DNA of 64,000 bases from G965212025 sp965215765 (GTDB taxonomy: Bacteria; Pseudomonadota; Gammaproteobacteria; Poriferisulfidales; Oxydemutatoraceae): NCBI GenBank assembly GCA_965215765.1, contig OZ244118.1:62001-126000 (forward strand), read 5' to 3'. Shown piece after piece: positions 36,119-44,402 of this stretch (positions within the stretch are counted from its first letter, which is position 1; each line of letters opens with the position of its first letter). Below the pieces are notes generated by a model. It worked only from the letters and a program-made list of their open reading frames with translations. It ran no database searches and was not told the origin of the DNA. The position numbers were made by a program, and so were the translations under genes.

Positions 36119-36462
36119 TGAAAGAGGTTTCCGTATACAAGCCGACCATCAATGGCTTCATGGCAGAAGTCGTCAGCCGTGCCGCATTTGCAGTTGTCTT
36201 CGTTGAAACGAGAAGTCAGTTCGAACACACGGCTCAACGAACGACTGGCACACCCGTGACAAACACCATTGTCACCGCCCATCAGTAACCCCCGAACTCT
36301 CTCAACACCTCCGGCATGGGTCATCCCGTCAACAAGCTCTATCGCCAAGTGTTTGACGAAGCCGCAACCACCATCGCCACTCAAGCATTCAAGTGCCGCC
36401 ATCCTGCTCGGGAATTGACATACAAATTGAACCTCGCTAACAGTAGCCACCTTGGCGTTCAT
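36115..36462 (-). CDS. Small Cys-rich protein coupled to the methyltransferase
   Basis: A 115-residue protein with a good ribosome site (GGAG, 6 nt before ATG 36462) and a stop that overlaps the methyltransferase start by 4 nt, so the two form an operon. It has no helix-turn-helix that I can see, so it is not an obvious C-protein. The C-terminal half has CHGC and CKCG plus a late Cys-His, a possible zinc site. Function unknown; the context suggests a part of the restriction-modification locus. Confidence 0.7.
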   Translation of the reverse strand: MNAKVATVSEVQFVCQFPSRMAALECLSGDGGCGFVKHLAIELVDGMTHAGGVERVRGLLMGGDNGVCHGCASRSLSRVFELTSRFNEDNCKCGTADDFCHEAIDGRLVYGNLFQ

Positions 36463-36624
36463 TGCTTTCTCCGGTGCCCTTGAGCCGACGGCACTTTATC
36501 ACGCCATCCTTGAGTGCTCAAACACAAAACCCCCAAGCGGTAGTGGTGTGTCGAATTCATGAACAGCTGTCAGTCTGGCTGTTTGGCTTTCAGCCGCCGT
36601 GTGGATCTTCGTGGCTGTACTCAT

Positions 36625-37899
36625 TCAAGTCGCCTCGTCGATGTTTTGCCAATATTCGCAACTCGTTTCTGCAGCCACGAGATCTGCGTTGCTCTCTCGC
36701 TGCCGAATCAGAAAGTCCTTGCCGTCGTGAATAAGCACTTCGGCAACTCTTGGCCGGCTGTTGTAGTTGTGGCTCAGCACAAAGCCATAAGCTCCTGTTG
36801 AAAGTATCGCCAGAAGGTCATTTTTGCGCAGTGGAAGTCTTTGTTCCCACGCCAGAACATCGCTGCTTTCACAAATTGGTCCGACCACGTCCCAGACTTT
36901 TTCTGCAACCGCTTGCTGTTCCTGCGCCACCAGCACCTTGTGTTTGGCTCCGTAAAGGGTCGGGCGCATGAATTCGCTCATTGCTGCGTCGATAATGGCA
37001 AAATTCTTTGCTTCCCCTTCTTTGAGGTGCAAAACGCGCGTCATCAGCAATCCGGCGTCGCCGACTATCGCCCTTCCTGGCTCTATAAAAACACGGTATG
37101 GCCTGCCAGCAACCGCGCGCTGAATTTCGGCCACGAGGTGTTGTGGCTCAGGCGGCGTTTCATCCAGATAGCGGATGCCAAGCCCGCCGCCAAAGTTCAT
37201 GTCGGAAAGATCAATGCCAAGGTCGCGTAGCTCGTCTGCAACCGCCACCATGCGCGTGAAGGTGGTTCTGAACAACCCGAGATCGTGAATTTGCGAACCG
37301 ATGTGGCAGCTCAGGCCTTTCAGCAGCAAATTTGAGCTTGCATCGGCACGCTTGGCGAGTGCCTTTGCCTGGGCAATTGAAACTCCAAATTTGCTGCTGT
37401 GTCCGCCGGTTGAGATAAAAGCGTGCGCTCCGGCTTCTACGTCAGGGTTAATGCGGATTGCAACCGGTGCCTTTCGTTGCCTTTTGGCGGCGGTCATCTC
37501 GAGCAGATCCAGCTCCGACTCGGACTCCACGTTGAAGCAGGCGATACCAAAGTCCAGGGCGGCGGCCATTTCGCTTGCTGTTTTGCCAACGCCGGAGAAA
37601 ACAACTTTGTCCGGTGGCGCGCCCGCTCGCATGACCCGGGACAATTCACCTCCGGACACGATGTCAAAGCCGCTTCCCAGCCGTGCGAGTCGTGCGAGGA
37701 CTGAAAGGTTGGAACAGGCTTTGACTGCGAAGCACACCAGATGGTCGGTGCCATTGAACGCTTCGTCAAATGCCCGCCAGTTATGTTCCATCGTCGCCCA
37801 CGAATAGACATAAAGCGGTGTGCCGTATTTTTCTGCCAGGCTTACCAGGGGCAAGCCTTCAAACAATAATCCTTGCGGGCTTTTTTCAAGATGCCGCAT
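36625..37899 (-). CDS. lysA: Diaminopimelate decarboxylase
   Basis: PLP enzyme making lysine from meso-diaminopimelate. In 424 residues it shows the Schiff-base Lys in FAVKACSN, the HIGSQ and GGGLGIRY motifs, EPGRAIVG for phosphate binding, and the CESSDVL active-site Cys from the partner subunit. ATG 37899 (MRHLEKSPQGLLFEG) is the family start and overlaps the preceding lptM copy by 14 bp; the frame extends to 37986 only through lptM in another frame. No dapF follows. Confidence 0.95.
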   Translation of the reverse strand: MRHLEKSPQGLLFEGLPLVSLAEKYGTPLYVYSWATMEHNWRAFDEAFNGTDHLVCFAVKACSNLSVLARLARLGSGFDIVSGGELSRVMRAGAPPDKVVFSGVGKTASEMAAALDFGIACFNVESESELDLLEMTAAKRQRKAPVAIRINPDVEAGAHAFISTGGHSSKFGVSIAQAKALAKRADASSNLLLKGLSCHIGSQIHDLGLFRTTFTRMVAVADELRDLGIDLSDMNFGGGLGIRYLDETPPEPQHLVAEIQRAVAGRPYRVFIEPGRAIVGDAGLLMTRVLHLKEGEAKNFAIIDAAMSEFMRPTLYGAKHKVLVAQEQQAVAEKVWDVVGPICESSDVLAWEQRLPLRKNDLLAILSTGAYGFVLSHNYNSRPRVAEVLIHDGKDFLIRQRESNADLVAAETSCEYWQNIDEAT

Positions 37900-38224
37900 C
37901 GGAAACCGAGATCTCTGCCTTGGTTTTTTGTATTTCACCCTGTTTGCTGTCAGAAGCTGGCAAATACAGATCCCCCGTTTGCCCACAGGAGCAAAGCAAA
38001 AACACCAGGGGCAACCAGGCTCTGCGGGCGCATTTCAACAATCCGGCGACAGAGGAAAACAGCAGATGGTCGGTGCCATTGAACGCTTCGTCAAATGCCC
38101 GACAGTTATGTTCCATCGTCGCCCACGAATAGACATAAAGCGGTGTGCCGTATTTTTCTGCCAGGCTTACCAGGGGCAAGCCTTCAAACAATAATCCTTG
38201 CGGGCTTTTTTCAAGATGCCGCAT
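37886..38224 (-). pseudogene. LysA N-terminal fragment fused in frame to a second LptM
   Basis: From ATG 38224 the frame encodes the first 55 residues of LysA (to EAFNGTDHL) and then enters LptM codons (LFSSVAGLLKCARRAW) without a break, ending at the LptM stop 37886. The lptM copy itself may start at TTG 38041 and then lies properly before the real lysA, so the second lptM might be used while the LysA part is dead. The unit is 325 bp. Confidence 0.8.
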
Positions 38225-38366
38225 CGGAAACCGAGATCTCTGCCTTGGTTTTTTGTATTTCGCCCTGTTTGCTGTCAGAAGCTGGCAAATACAGATCCCC
38301 CGTTTGCCCACAGGAGCAAAGCAAAAACACCAGGGGCAACCAGGCTCTGCGGGCGCATTTCAACAA
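38211..38366 (-). CDS. lptM: LptM (YifL-like) lipoprotein, upstream copy
   Basis: A small lipoprotein of about 51 residues: hydrophobic signal (LPLVFLLCSC) with Cys lipidation, then GQTGDLYLP, the LptM signature, known to assist assembly of the LptD-LptE LPS translocon. TTG starts at 38366 or 38363; no strong ribosome site. It precedes a lysA-like start in the conserved gammaproteobacterial order, but here that lysA is the truncated copy. Confidence 0.8.
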   Translation of the reverse strand: MLKCARRAWLPLVFLLCSCGQTGDLYLPASDSKQGEIQKTKAEISVSDAAS

Positions 38367-38419
38367 TCCGGCGACAGAGGAAAACAGCGTTGCCGGGTGG
38401 CTGCCTGCCATCATCACGT

Positions 38420-38955
38420 CAACTGGCTGAGTAAGCCTTTGTTTCATGATCGTATTGAAAGAACGAGCAAAGCCGACCATCCCCGGCGTCCTGGTTCCTT
38501 GGCAGGAAGCAAGCACCGACTCACGACAGCTTGCTGAGTAAGCTTTTGTTTCATGATCGTATTGAAAGAACGAGCAAAGCCGACCATCCCCGGCGGCTTG
38601 ACCACTTGGCAGGAAGCAAGCACCGAATCACGACCGCTGGCTGAGTAAGCCTTTGTTTCATGATCGTATTGAAAGAACGAGCAAAACCGACCATCCCCGG
38701 CGACCTGATCTCTTGGCAGGAAGCAAGTGCCGACTCACGTCAGCTGGCTGAACAAGCCTTTGATTCATGATCGTATTGAAAGAACGAGCAAAGCCCGACC
38801 ATCCCCGGCGACCTGATCCCTTGGCAAGAAGCAAGCGCCGAATCACGTCAGCTGGCTGAGAAAACCTTTGTTTCATGATCGTATTGAAAGAACGAACAAA
38901 GCCGACCATCCCCGGCGACCTGGTTCCTTGGCAGGAAGCAAGCGCCGAATCACGT
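38420..38955. repeat. 107-bp tandem array (five copies) at the nth 3' end
   Basis: The marker tttcatgatcgtattgaaag occurs near 38442, 38549, 38658, 38765 and 38873. Units are about 107-108 bp, with small differences, and merge into the final nth codons at the right. No open frame is supported. Confidence 0.92.
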
Positions 38956-39585
38956 CAGCACTTTGTTTTCGTAATCGCACAAGTCGCTGATAAGGCATGC
39001 GGTGCATTCCGGCTTGCGCGCGGTACAAACGTATCTGCCGTGCAGAATCAGCCAGTGATGCGCGTTTCGAAGATAGGCAGGAGGCACTCGGCGCAACAGC
39101 ATGTCTTCCACTGCGCGAGGGGTATCCCCGGTCGCAAGCCCGGTACGTCGTGCCACACGAAAAATATGGGTATCGACCGCCAGCGTGGGTTCTCCGAATG
39201 CGGTGTTCAGTACCACGTTGGCAGTCTTTCTGCCCACACCGGGAAGTTTCTCAAGATCGATTCGTGTGCGGGGAACCTTCCCTTTGTGTTCCTCCACTAA
39301 AATGCGGCAGGTGGCAATAATGTTCCGCGCCTTGGTGTTGAAAAGCCCAATCGTACGGATGGCGTTTTTCAGCCCGCTTTCCCCAAGCTTCAGCATGGCA
39401 CTCGGTGTGCGCACCTCTCTGAATAATTCCTTGGTTGCCTTGTTAACACTGATGTCTGTTGCCTGTGCTGAAAGGATGACTGCGACCAGCAACTCGAATG
39501 GAGACCGATAAAGCAATTCTGTCTTCGGTTCGGGATTCGCATTTGCAAAGCGGGCAAAAACCGTTTCACTGGCGGCGGCGTTCAC
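38950..39585 (-). CDS. nth: Endonuclease III
   Basis: Base-excision glycosylase/AP lyase. The 211 residues contain the helix-hairpin-helix LPGVGRKTANVVLN with its catalytic Lys, the VDTHIFRV Asp, and four Cys in the C-x6-C-x2-C-x5-C iron-sulfur loop. A GTG start overlaps the stop of the ferredoxin gene (GTGA), showing tight coupling. Confidence 0.96.
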   Translation of the reverse strand: MNAAASETVFARFANANPEPKTELLYRSPFELLVAVILSAQATDISVNKATKELFREVRTPSAMLKLGESGLKNAIRTIGLFNTKARNIIATCRILVEEHKGKVPRTRIDLEKLPGVGRKTANVVLNTAFGEPTLAVDTHIFRVARRTGLATGDTPRAVEDMLLRRVPPAYLRNAHHWLILHGRYVCTARKPECTACLISDLCDYENKVLT

Positions 39586-39968
39586 CGGCCACTTGATTGT
39601 CTGGCAAGCCGTTTTTTTATGGCCTCTCGCGCTTCTTCAAAAGCTGATTTCTCACGCGCTGCCTGATTGGCCAGCCGTCGTTTCCGTGCGAGTAGCCGGT
39701 TTTTGGCGGCGGCGAGCTTTTCTGCGGCAAGTACCGTGTTTTGGGATTCCATGACGATGCAGTCCACCGGGCACTTGGGCACACACAGTTCGCAGCCCAC
39801 GCAGGCTTCATCCAGCACTTCATGCAGCCAGCCGTAGGTGCCGATGATGGCATCAAATGGGCAGGCTTTAATGCACAGCGCACAACCGATGCAATCTTCA
39901 GAAACGATGCGCGCCAAGGCCATTGAGCCGTGGCCGGAAAAGCGGTCGCGCAGTGACAGGTTGCTCAC
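39582..39968 (-). CDS. RnfB/RsxB-type two-cluster ferredoxin
   Basis: A 128-residue protein with two 4Fe-4S motifs, CIGCALCIKACP and CVGCELCVPKCP, in the spacing and context of the RnfB C-terminal domain. The usual membrane anchor and N-terminal Fe-S domain of RnfB (about 190 residues) are missing, and a basic helical tail follows. GTG start overlaps metG's stop. No other rnf gene is in the window, so it may serve as a soluble electron carrier, perhaps for Nth or ApbC; that is inference. Confidence 0.88.
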   Translation of the reverse strand: MSNLSLRDRFSGHGSMALARIVSEDCIGCALCIKACPFDAIIGTYGWLHEVLDEACVGCELCVPKCPVDCIVMESQNTVLAAEKLAAAKNRLLARKRRLANQAAREKSAFEEAREAIKKRLARQSSGR

Positions 39969-42118
39969 GAGATCCGTGTGCCCGGCTGAGCACCTGTGTC
40001 AATTCCGAGCAGGAAGACCTTATCGGCTCCTGCGGCCAGAACCATTCCTTTGGAAACTCCGAAACGCATTTTTTTCGGCTCCAGATTGGCAAGATACACG
40101 ACCAGCCTGCCTTCCAGCTCCGTCACGCTGTAATGTTTTTTGATGCCGCTGAATACGGTCTCGGGCTCACTTCCTCCCACATCAAGCGTGAGCTTGAGAA
40201 GCCGGTCGGCTCCCGGCACTTCCTCGGCACGAAGCACTTTGGCGACACGCATGTCCAGTTTGGCGAAATCGTCTATCGAAACGGTTTTCCGGTCATCAGA
40301 TGCTTTTTCTTCGGGCATGCTGCCTTTCTCCTTGACTGTGGATTCTGCAAGCATGGTCGCAATGGTTTTTTTCTCAATCCTCCTCATCAAGGGTACGAAT
40401 TTGCCAACCTTATATTTGCCTGCCTGAGAGCGCAATGGCTTGGTCAGGACGAAGCGCATTTGCAGATACTTTTCCGCGCGTTCACAGAGCTTCGGTAAAA
40501 CCGGGTGCAGCAGCGACATCAGGAAAGCAAAAAGCACCATGGCATGACCACAAACGTACTGCCAGAGGTTTTTGTAGGGACGCAACGCTTCGTCTCCCAT
40601 TTTCCCCGGAATCTGCGGCTTCTCCGGCCAGCGCCATGGTTTCCAGGCATCCAGCCAGCGGTTGACCTGGTCGGCGAAGCCCATAATGTCGCGCATCGCC
40701 CGTGAGTACTCCAGAGACTCATAAGCTGCGAGCACCGACTCTTGCAGACGCTCCATTTCTACGATAAAGCCCTCTTCCCCGCCTCTAATCCCGGGGGCCA
40801 GGGCATCGGCACCAGACACAGAAGTAAAACAGAGATCGTGTATCTGTTTATGCATGGCCTGCCAATGCACAAAAACGATCTCGTCATCGCAACGTTCGGC
40901 CACGTAGCGTGCACAGCGGCTGGCAATATTCACCAACTTGCCGACCAGGTCACTGTTCACGCGCTTCACAAAGTCATCAAGGCTCAGGTCAATGTCGCCT
41001 ATACCACTATTGATTTTGCAAGCGAAGTAGTAGCGCAGATACTCAGCGTCTTTTATGTGGCGAAGGTAGCACCGGGCGGTAATGAAGGTTCCCCTGGACT
41101 TGGACATCTTTTTCCCGTTCACGGTCAGAAAGCCGTGGCAATGAACGGCACTCGGCGTCCGGAATCCGGAACCCATCAGCGTGGCGGGCCAAAACAGCGT
41201 GTGGAAATAGGCGATGTCCTTGCCAATGAAGTGATGCAGCTCCGTGTTGTTTTTCTCCCCGGCTTCCCAGTAGTCCGCAAATACCGGCCTGCCTTCGCCG
41301 CTTTGAGCGGCACAAAAAGCCTGAAAAGCCGCCATGTAGCCGATCGGAGCATCCAGCCAGACATAAAAGTACTTGTTCCTCTGCCCGGGAATCTTAAAAC
41401 CGAAATAGGGGGCATCTCGTGATATATCCCAGTCTTTCAGTCCGTCATCAAACCATTCTTCCAGCTTGTTGCGGACGGAGTCTTGCACGTCGGCCTGTAA
41501 CAGCCATGCGCGCAACTGTCCGCTGAAGTCGCTCAAGCGAAAAAACAGATGCTTGGATCTTCTGTACACAGGCGGCAGACCGCTGAGAGCCGAACGCGGG
41601 GATTTCAGTTCTTTGGCATCGTAAGTTGCCCCGCAGCCTTCGCAAGAATCGCCGTATTGATCGGGACTGTCGCAGAACGGGCAGGTGCCGTGAACGTAGC
41701 GGTCGGGAAGAAACACTTGCGCTTTTTCGTCGTAAGCCTGGGTAATTTCCCGGGCAAAAATGTGGCCGGCCTGTTCGAGCCTTTGATAGATTTCCGTGGA
41801 AAATTTTCGGTTTTCTTCCGAGTGTGTGGAGTGATAATGGTCAAAAGAAATCTGGAAATCGGAGAAATCCAACTGGTGTTCCGTGCTATATTTCGCGATC
41901 AAGGATTCTGGTGAGATTTTTGCCTCCCGGGCCTTGAGCATGATCGGTGTGCCGTGCGCGTCATCTGCGCAAACGTAAAAGCAAGTATTGCCTGAAAGTC
42001 GTTGTAAACGCACCCAAATGTCGGTTTGTATATACTCAAGCATGTGCCCCAGATGCAGTGATCCGTTCGCGTATGGCAAGGCGCTTGTAACCAGGATTCT
42101 TCTTGAGGGGGTTTTCAT
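39965..42118 (-). CDS. metG: Methionyl-tRNA synthetase
   Basis: Class I synthetase of 717 residues. The HIGH-type motif is HLGH in YANGSLHLGHMLEY, the KMSKS loop is KMSKSRGT, the zinc knuckle has CPFC and CEGC, the anticodon-binding helices follow, and a C-terminal EMAP-like tRNA-binding domain (DFAKLDMRVAKVL) closes it. ATG 42118 (MKTPSRRILVTSALPYANG) is the family start; the upstream open frame to 42556 overlaps apbC and is false. First gene of a metG-ferredoxin-nth operon with 4-nt overlaps. Confidence 0.96.
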   Translation of the reverse strand: MKTPSRRILVTSALPYANGSLHLGHMLEYIQTDIWVRLQRLSGNTCFYVCADDAHGTPIMLKAREAKISPESLIAKYSTEHQLDFSDFQISFDHYHSTHSEENRKFSTEIYQRLEQAGHIFAREITQAYDEKAQVFLPDRYVHGTCPFCDSPDQYGDSCEGCGATYDAKELKSPRSALSGLPPVYRRSKHLFFRLSDFSGQLRAWLLQADVQDSVRNKLEEWFDDGLKDWDISRDAPYFGFKIPGQRNKYFYVWLDAPIGYMAAFQAFCAAQSGEGRPVFADYWEAGEKNNTELHHFIGKDIAYFHTLFWPATLMGSGFRTPSAVHCHGFLTVNGKKMSKSRGTFITARCYLRHIKDAEYLRYYFACKINSGIGDIDLSLDDFVKRVNSDLVGKLVNIASRCARYVAERCDDEIVFVHWQAMHKQIHDLCFTSVSGADALAPGIRGGEEGFIVEMERLQESVLAAYESLEYSRAMRDIMGFADQVNRWLDAWKPWRWPEKPQIPGKMGDEALRPYKNLWQYVCGHAMVLFAFLMSLLHPVLPKLCERAEKYLQMRFVLTKPLRSQAGKYKVGKFVPLMRRIEKKTIATMLAESTVKEKGSMPEEKASDDRKTVSIDDFAKLDMRVAKVLRAEEVPGADRLLKLTLDVGGSEPETVFSGIKKHYSVTELEGRLVVYLANLEPKKMRFGVSKGMVLAAGADKVFLLGIDTGAQPGTRIS

Positions 42119-42289
42119 TGTGGCGACTACGACTAGCGAGAAGCCCCTTGATTGTATATGAAAGCCAGGCGGATGCCGGCGGCAGAAAACGAATAAAATC
42201 ATAGTGTTCTGTATCCCCTGTAGCAGATTTGGCTTCCAGTCAGTCGACCTTCTGCTTGCCTCGTCCGCCGGACACGTTTTCACGCCATC

Positions 42290-43381
42290 ATGAGCGCAGA
42301 GAGAATTAAAGCCATCGAGCAGGTGCTGAAATCTGTTCATGACCCGCATACCGGAAAAGACCTTGTTTCCGACGGAGTTGTCCGGAAGATCGATTACGCA
42401 AACGGCACAAGCAGCATTGACATTGTGCTGGGTTACCCCGCCGCTTCCTGCCGCGACAGTTTCACGGCAATGATTCGAGAGGCGGTGCTGGCATCCGGTC
42501 TCGCCAATGAGGTGCAGGTTTCCCTGAATTGGGACATTCAGTCGCACACAGTGCAAAAGAGCCTGAAGCCTCTGAAGTCCATTAAAAACATTATTGCGGT
42601 CGCTTCCGGCAAAGGCGGGGTAGGCAAATCAACCACCGCAATAAATCTGGCGCTGGGCTTGTCGGCTGAAGGCGCGAATGTGGGAATCCTGGATGCTGAT
42701 ATTTACGGGCCCAGCCAGCCGACCATGTTGGGTCTGAAAGCTCAACCAGACACCAAAGATGGTAAAACTTTGGAGCCACTTGAAAATCATGGTATCCAGG
42801 GGATGTCAATCGGCTTTCTCATTGACGAGGCCACGCCGATGATTTGGCGCGGCCCGATGGTCACCCAAGCGCTGGAACAGCTTTTAAGCGACACCAACTG
42901 GCGAGACCTGGATTATCTGGTGATTGATTTGCCGCCCGGTACCGGCGATGTGCAATTGACGCTTGCGCAAAAAATACCGGTCAGCGGGGCGGTCATTGTG
43001 ACCACGCCGCAAAATATTGCTTTACTGGATGCTCGCAGAGGTGCCAAAATGTTTGAAAAAGTAGACGTTCCGATACTGGGGATCGTAGAGAACATGAGCA
43101 CTCACGTCTGTAGCAAATGCCATCATGAGGAGCCTATATTCGGCGGCGGCGGCGGGGCGGTGCTGGCCGAAGAATACGGGATGCAGCTTCTGGGATGCTT
43201 GCCGCTTGAGCTCAGCATTCGGGAGCAAACAGACAGTGGGTGCCCCCCCGTCATTGCCGAGCCTGAAGGAAAAATTGCTGCGATCTACAAAGAGATTGCC
43301 AGAAAGGTAGCAGCACAGTTGGCTGGCAGGCGTAAAGACTACTCAGCCAGATTCCCCAAAATCGTGATTGAAAGCACTTGA
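42290..43381 (+). CDS. apbC: Iron-sulfur cluster carrier protein ApbC/Mrp
   Basis: P-loop ATPase that carries Fe-S clusters. An N-terminal MIP18/DUF59 domain (about residues 1-85) precedes the deviant Walker A GKGGVGKST, the DIYGPSQP switch, DLPPGTGDVQL, and a C-x2-C pair in CSKCHHEEPIFGGGGG. 363 residues, full length. Divergent from metG. Confidence 0.95.
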   Translation: MSAERIKAIEQVLKSVHDPHTGKDLVSDGVVRKIDYANGTSSIDIVLGYPAASCRDSFTAMIREAVLASGLANEVQVSLNWDIQSHTVQKSLKPLKSIKNIIAVASGKGGVGKSTTAINLALGLSAEGANVGILDADIYGPSQPTMLGLKAQPDTKDGKTLEPLENHGIQGMSIGFLIDEATPMIWRGPMVTQALEQLLSDTNWRDLDYLVIDLPPGTGDVQLTLAQKIPVSGAVIVTTPQNIALLDARRGAKMFEKVDVPILGIVENMSTHVCSKCHHEEPIFGGGGGAVLAEEYGMQLLGCLPLELSIREQTDSGCPPVIAEPEGKIAAIYKEIARKVAAQLAGRRKDYSARFPKIVIEST

Positions 43382-43430
43382 GCGTACGCTTGAGAGTGCT
43401 ACCACTACAACCTGAACCGGAGACTTTCGT

Positions 43431-43997
43431 GTGTCAATAAAATCAGATCGCTGGATACGAAGAATGGTGCGAGAGCACCGCATGATCGAGCCTTTCAACG
43501 CTTCCCAAGTCCGAAATGAACTGGATACGAAAGTCGTTTCCTACGGTTCATCGAGTTACGGCTACGATGTTCGGTGCAGCGAAGAGTACAAGGTTTTCAC
43601 CAATATCAGTTCTACGATCGTAGATCCTAAAAAGTTTGATGAACGCAGCTTTGTCAACGTGACAGGGAAAGTGTGCTTGATCCCGCCCAACTCTTTCGCT
43701 CTGGCCAGTACGGTCGAGTTCTTTCGCATCCCTCGCAATGTGTTGGCTTTGTGCGTTGGCAAGTCGACTTATGCGCGGTGCGGCATCATCGTCAACGTGA
43801 CTCCGCTCGAGCCTGAGTGGGAGGGGAACATCACTTTGGAATTTTCAAACACGACTCCTTTGCCAGCGAAAATTTATTCTGGAGAAGGAGCGGCACAGGT
43901 GTTATTTCTGGAAAGCGATGAGGTTTGCGAGGTTTCGTATGCGGATCGTGATGGAAAATACCAGCGACAATCGGGAGTGGCTTTGCCGCGACTGTAG
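43431..43997 (+). CDS. dcd: dCTP deaminase
   Basis: Converts dCTP to dUTP. The 188-residue protein is close to the Pseudomonas type: SSYGYDVRC, IPPNSFALA, GKSTYARCGI and the catalytic EPEWEGNITLEFSN segment. GTG start with CGGAGA upstream, 50 bp after apbC, probably in the same transcript. Confidence 0.95.
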   Translation: MSIKSDRWIRRMVREHRMIEPFNASQVRNELDTKVVSYGSSSYGYDVRCSEEYKVFTNISSTIVDPKKFDERSFVNVTGKVCLIPPNSFALASTVEFFRIPRNVLALCVGKSTYARCGIIVNVTPLEPEWEGNITLEFSNTTPLPAKIYSGEGAAQVLFLESDEVCEVSYADRDGKYQRQSGVALPRL

Positions 43998-44047
43998 CTT
44001 GGTGAATACAGACAAACAACTTTAAATATGAAAGGAGGGGGAACTCT

Positions 44048-44386
44048 ATGCGATTAGTGGTTGCAATTATTCAGCGTTACAAGCTGGACGAAGTGAAAAG
44101 GGCCTTGGCTCAAACTGGCATTCGAGGCATGACCGTTACTGACGTTAAAGGCTTCGGTCTGCAGGGAGGAAGAACGGAGCACTATCGAGGAACCACTTAT
44201 GTTGTTGATTTGTTGCCCAAGACGAAGATTGAAATTGCGACCCCTAAGGAGCAGGTGGAATCGGTAATCAAAACAATCATACAGGCCGCAAGAACCGGAA
44301 ATATCGGAGATGGCAAAATTTTCGTGTTGCCACTTGAACAAACAATACGTATACGCACCGGCGAAAGCGGGCTCGGCAGTGTTTAG
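44048..44386 (+). CDS. glnK: Nitrogen regulatory protein PII (GlnK/GlnB)
   Basis: A 112-residue PII with the T-loop Tyr51 (YRGTTYVVD) available for uridylylation, the Lys58 region LPKTK, and the B-loop TGNIGDGKIFV. A strong AAAGGAGGGGG precedes the ATG. It lies directly before amtB, so it is most likely the GlnK paralogue that plugs the channel when nitrogen is plentiful. Confidence 0.93.
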   Translation: MRLVVAIIQRYKLDEVKRALAQTGIRGMTVTDVKGFGLQGGRTEHYRGTTYVVDLLPKTKIEIATPKEQVESVIKTIIQAARTGNIGDGKIFVLPLEQTIRIRTGESGLGSV

Positions 44387-44402
44387 CCTCTTTCTCCGCA
44401 AA

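Noticed and set aside
38420..38955. 107-bp array as a CRISPR or as a coding repeat
   Set aside because: No repeat-spacer structure and no maintained frame through the units.
42119..42556. N-terminal extension of MetG
   Set aside because: It overlaps the divergent apbC gene and precedes the family's conserved start; it is an open frame only by chance.
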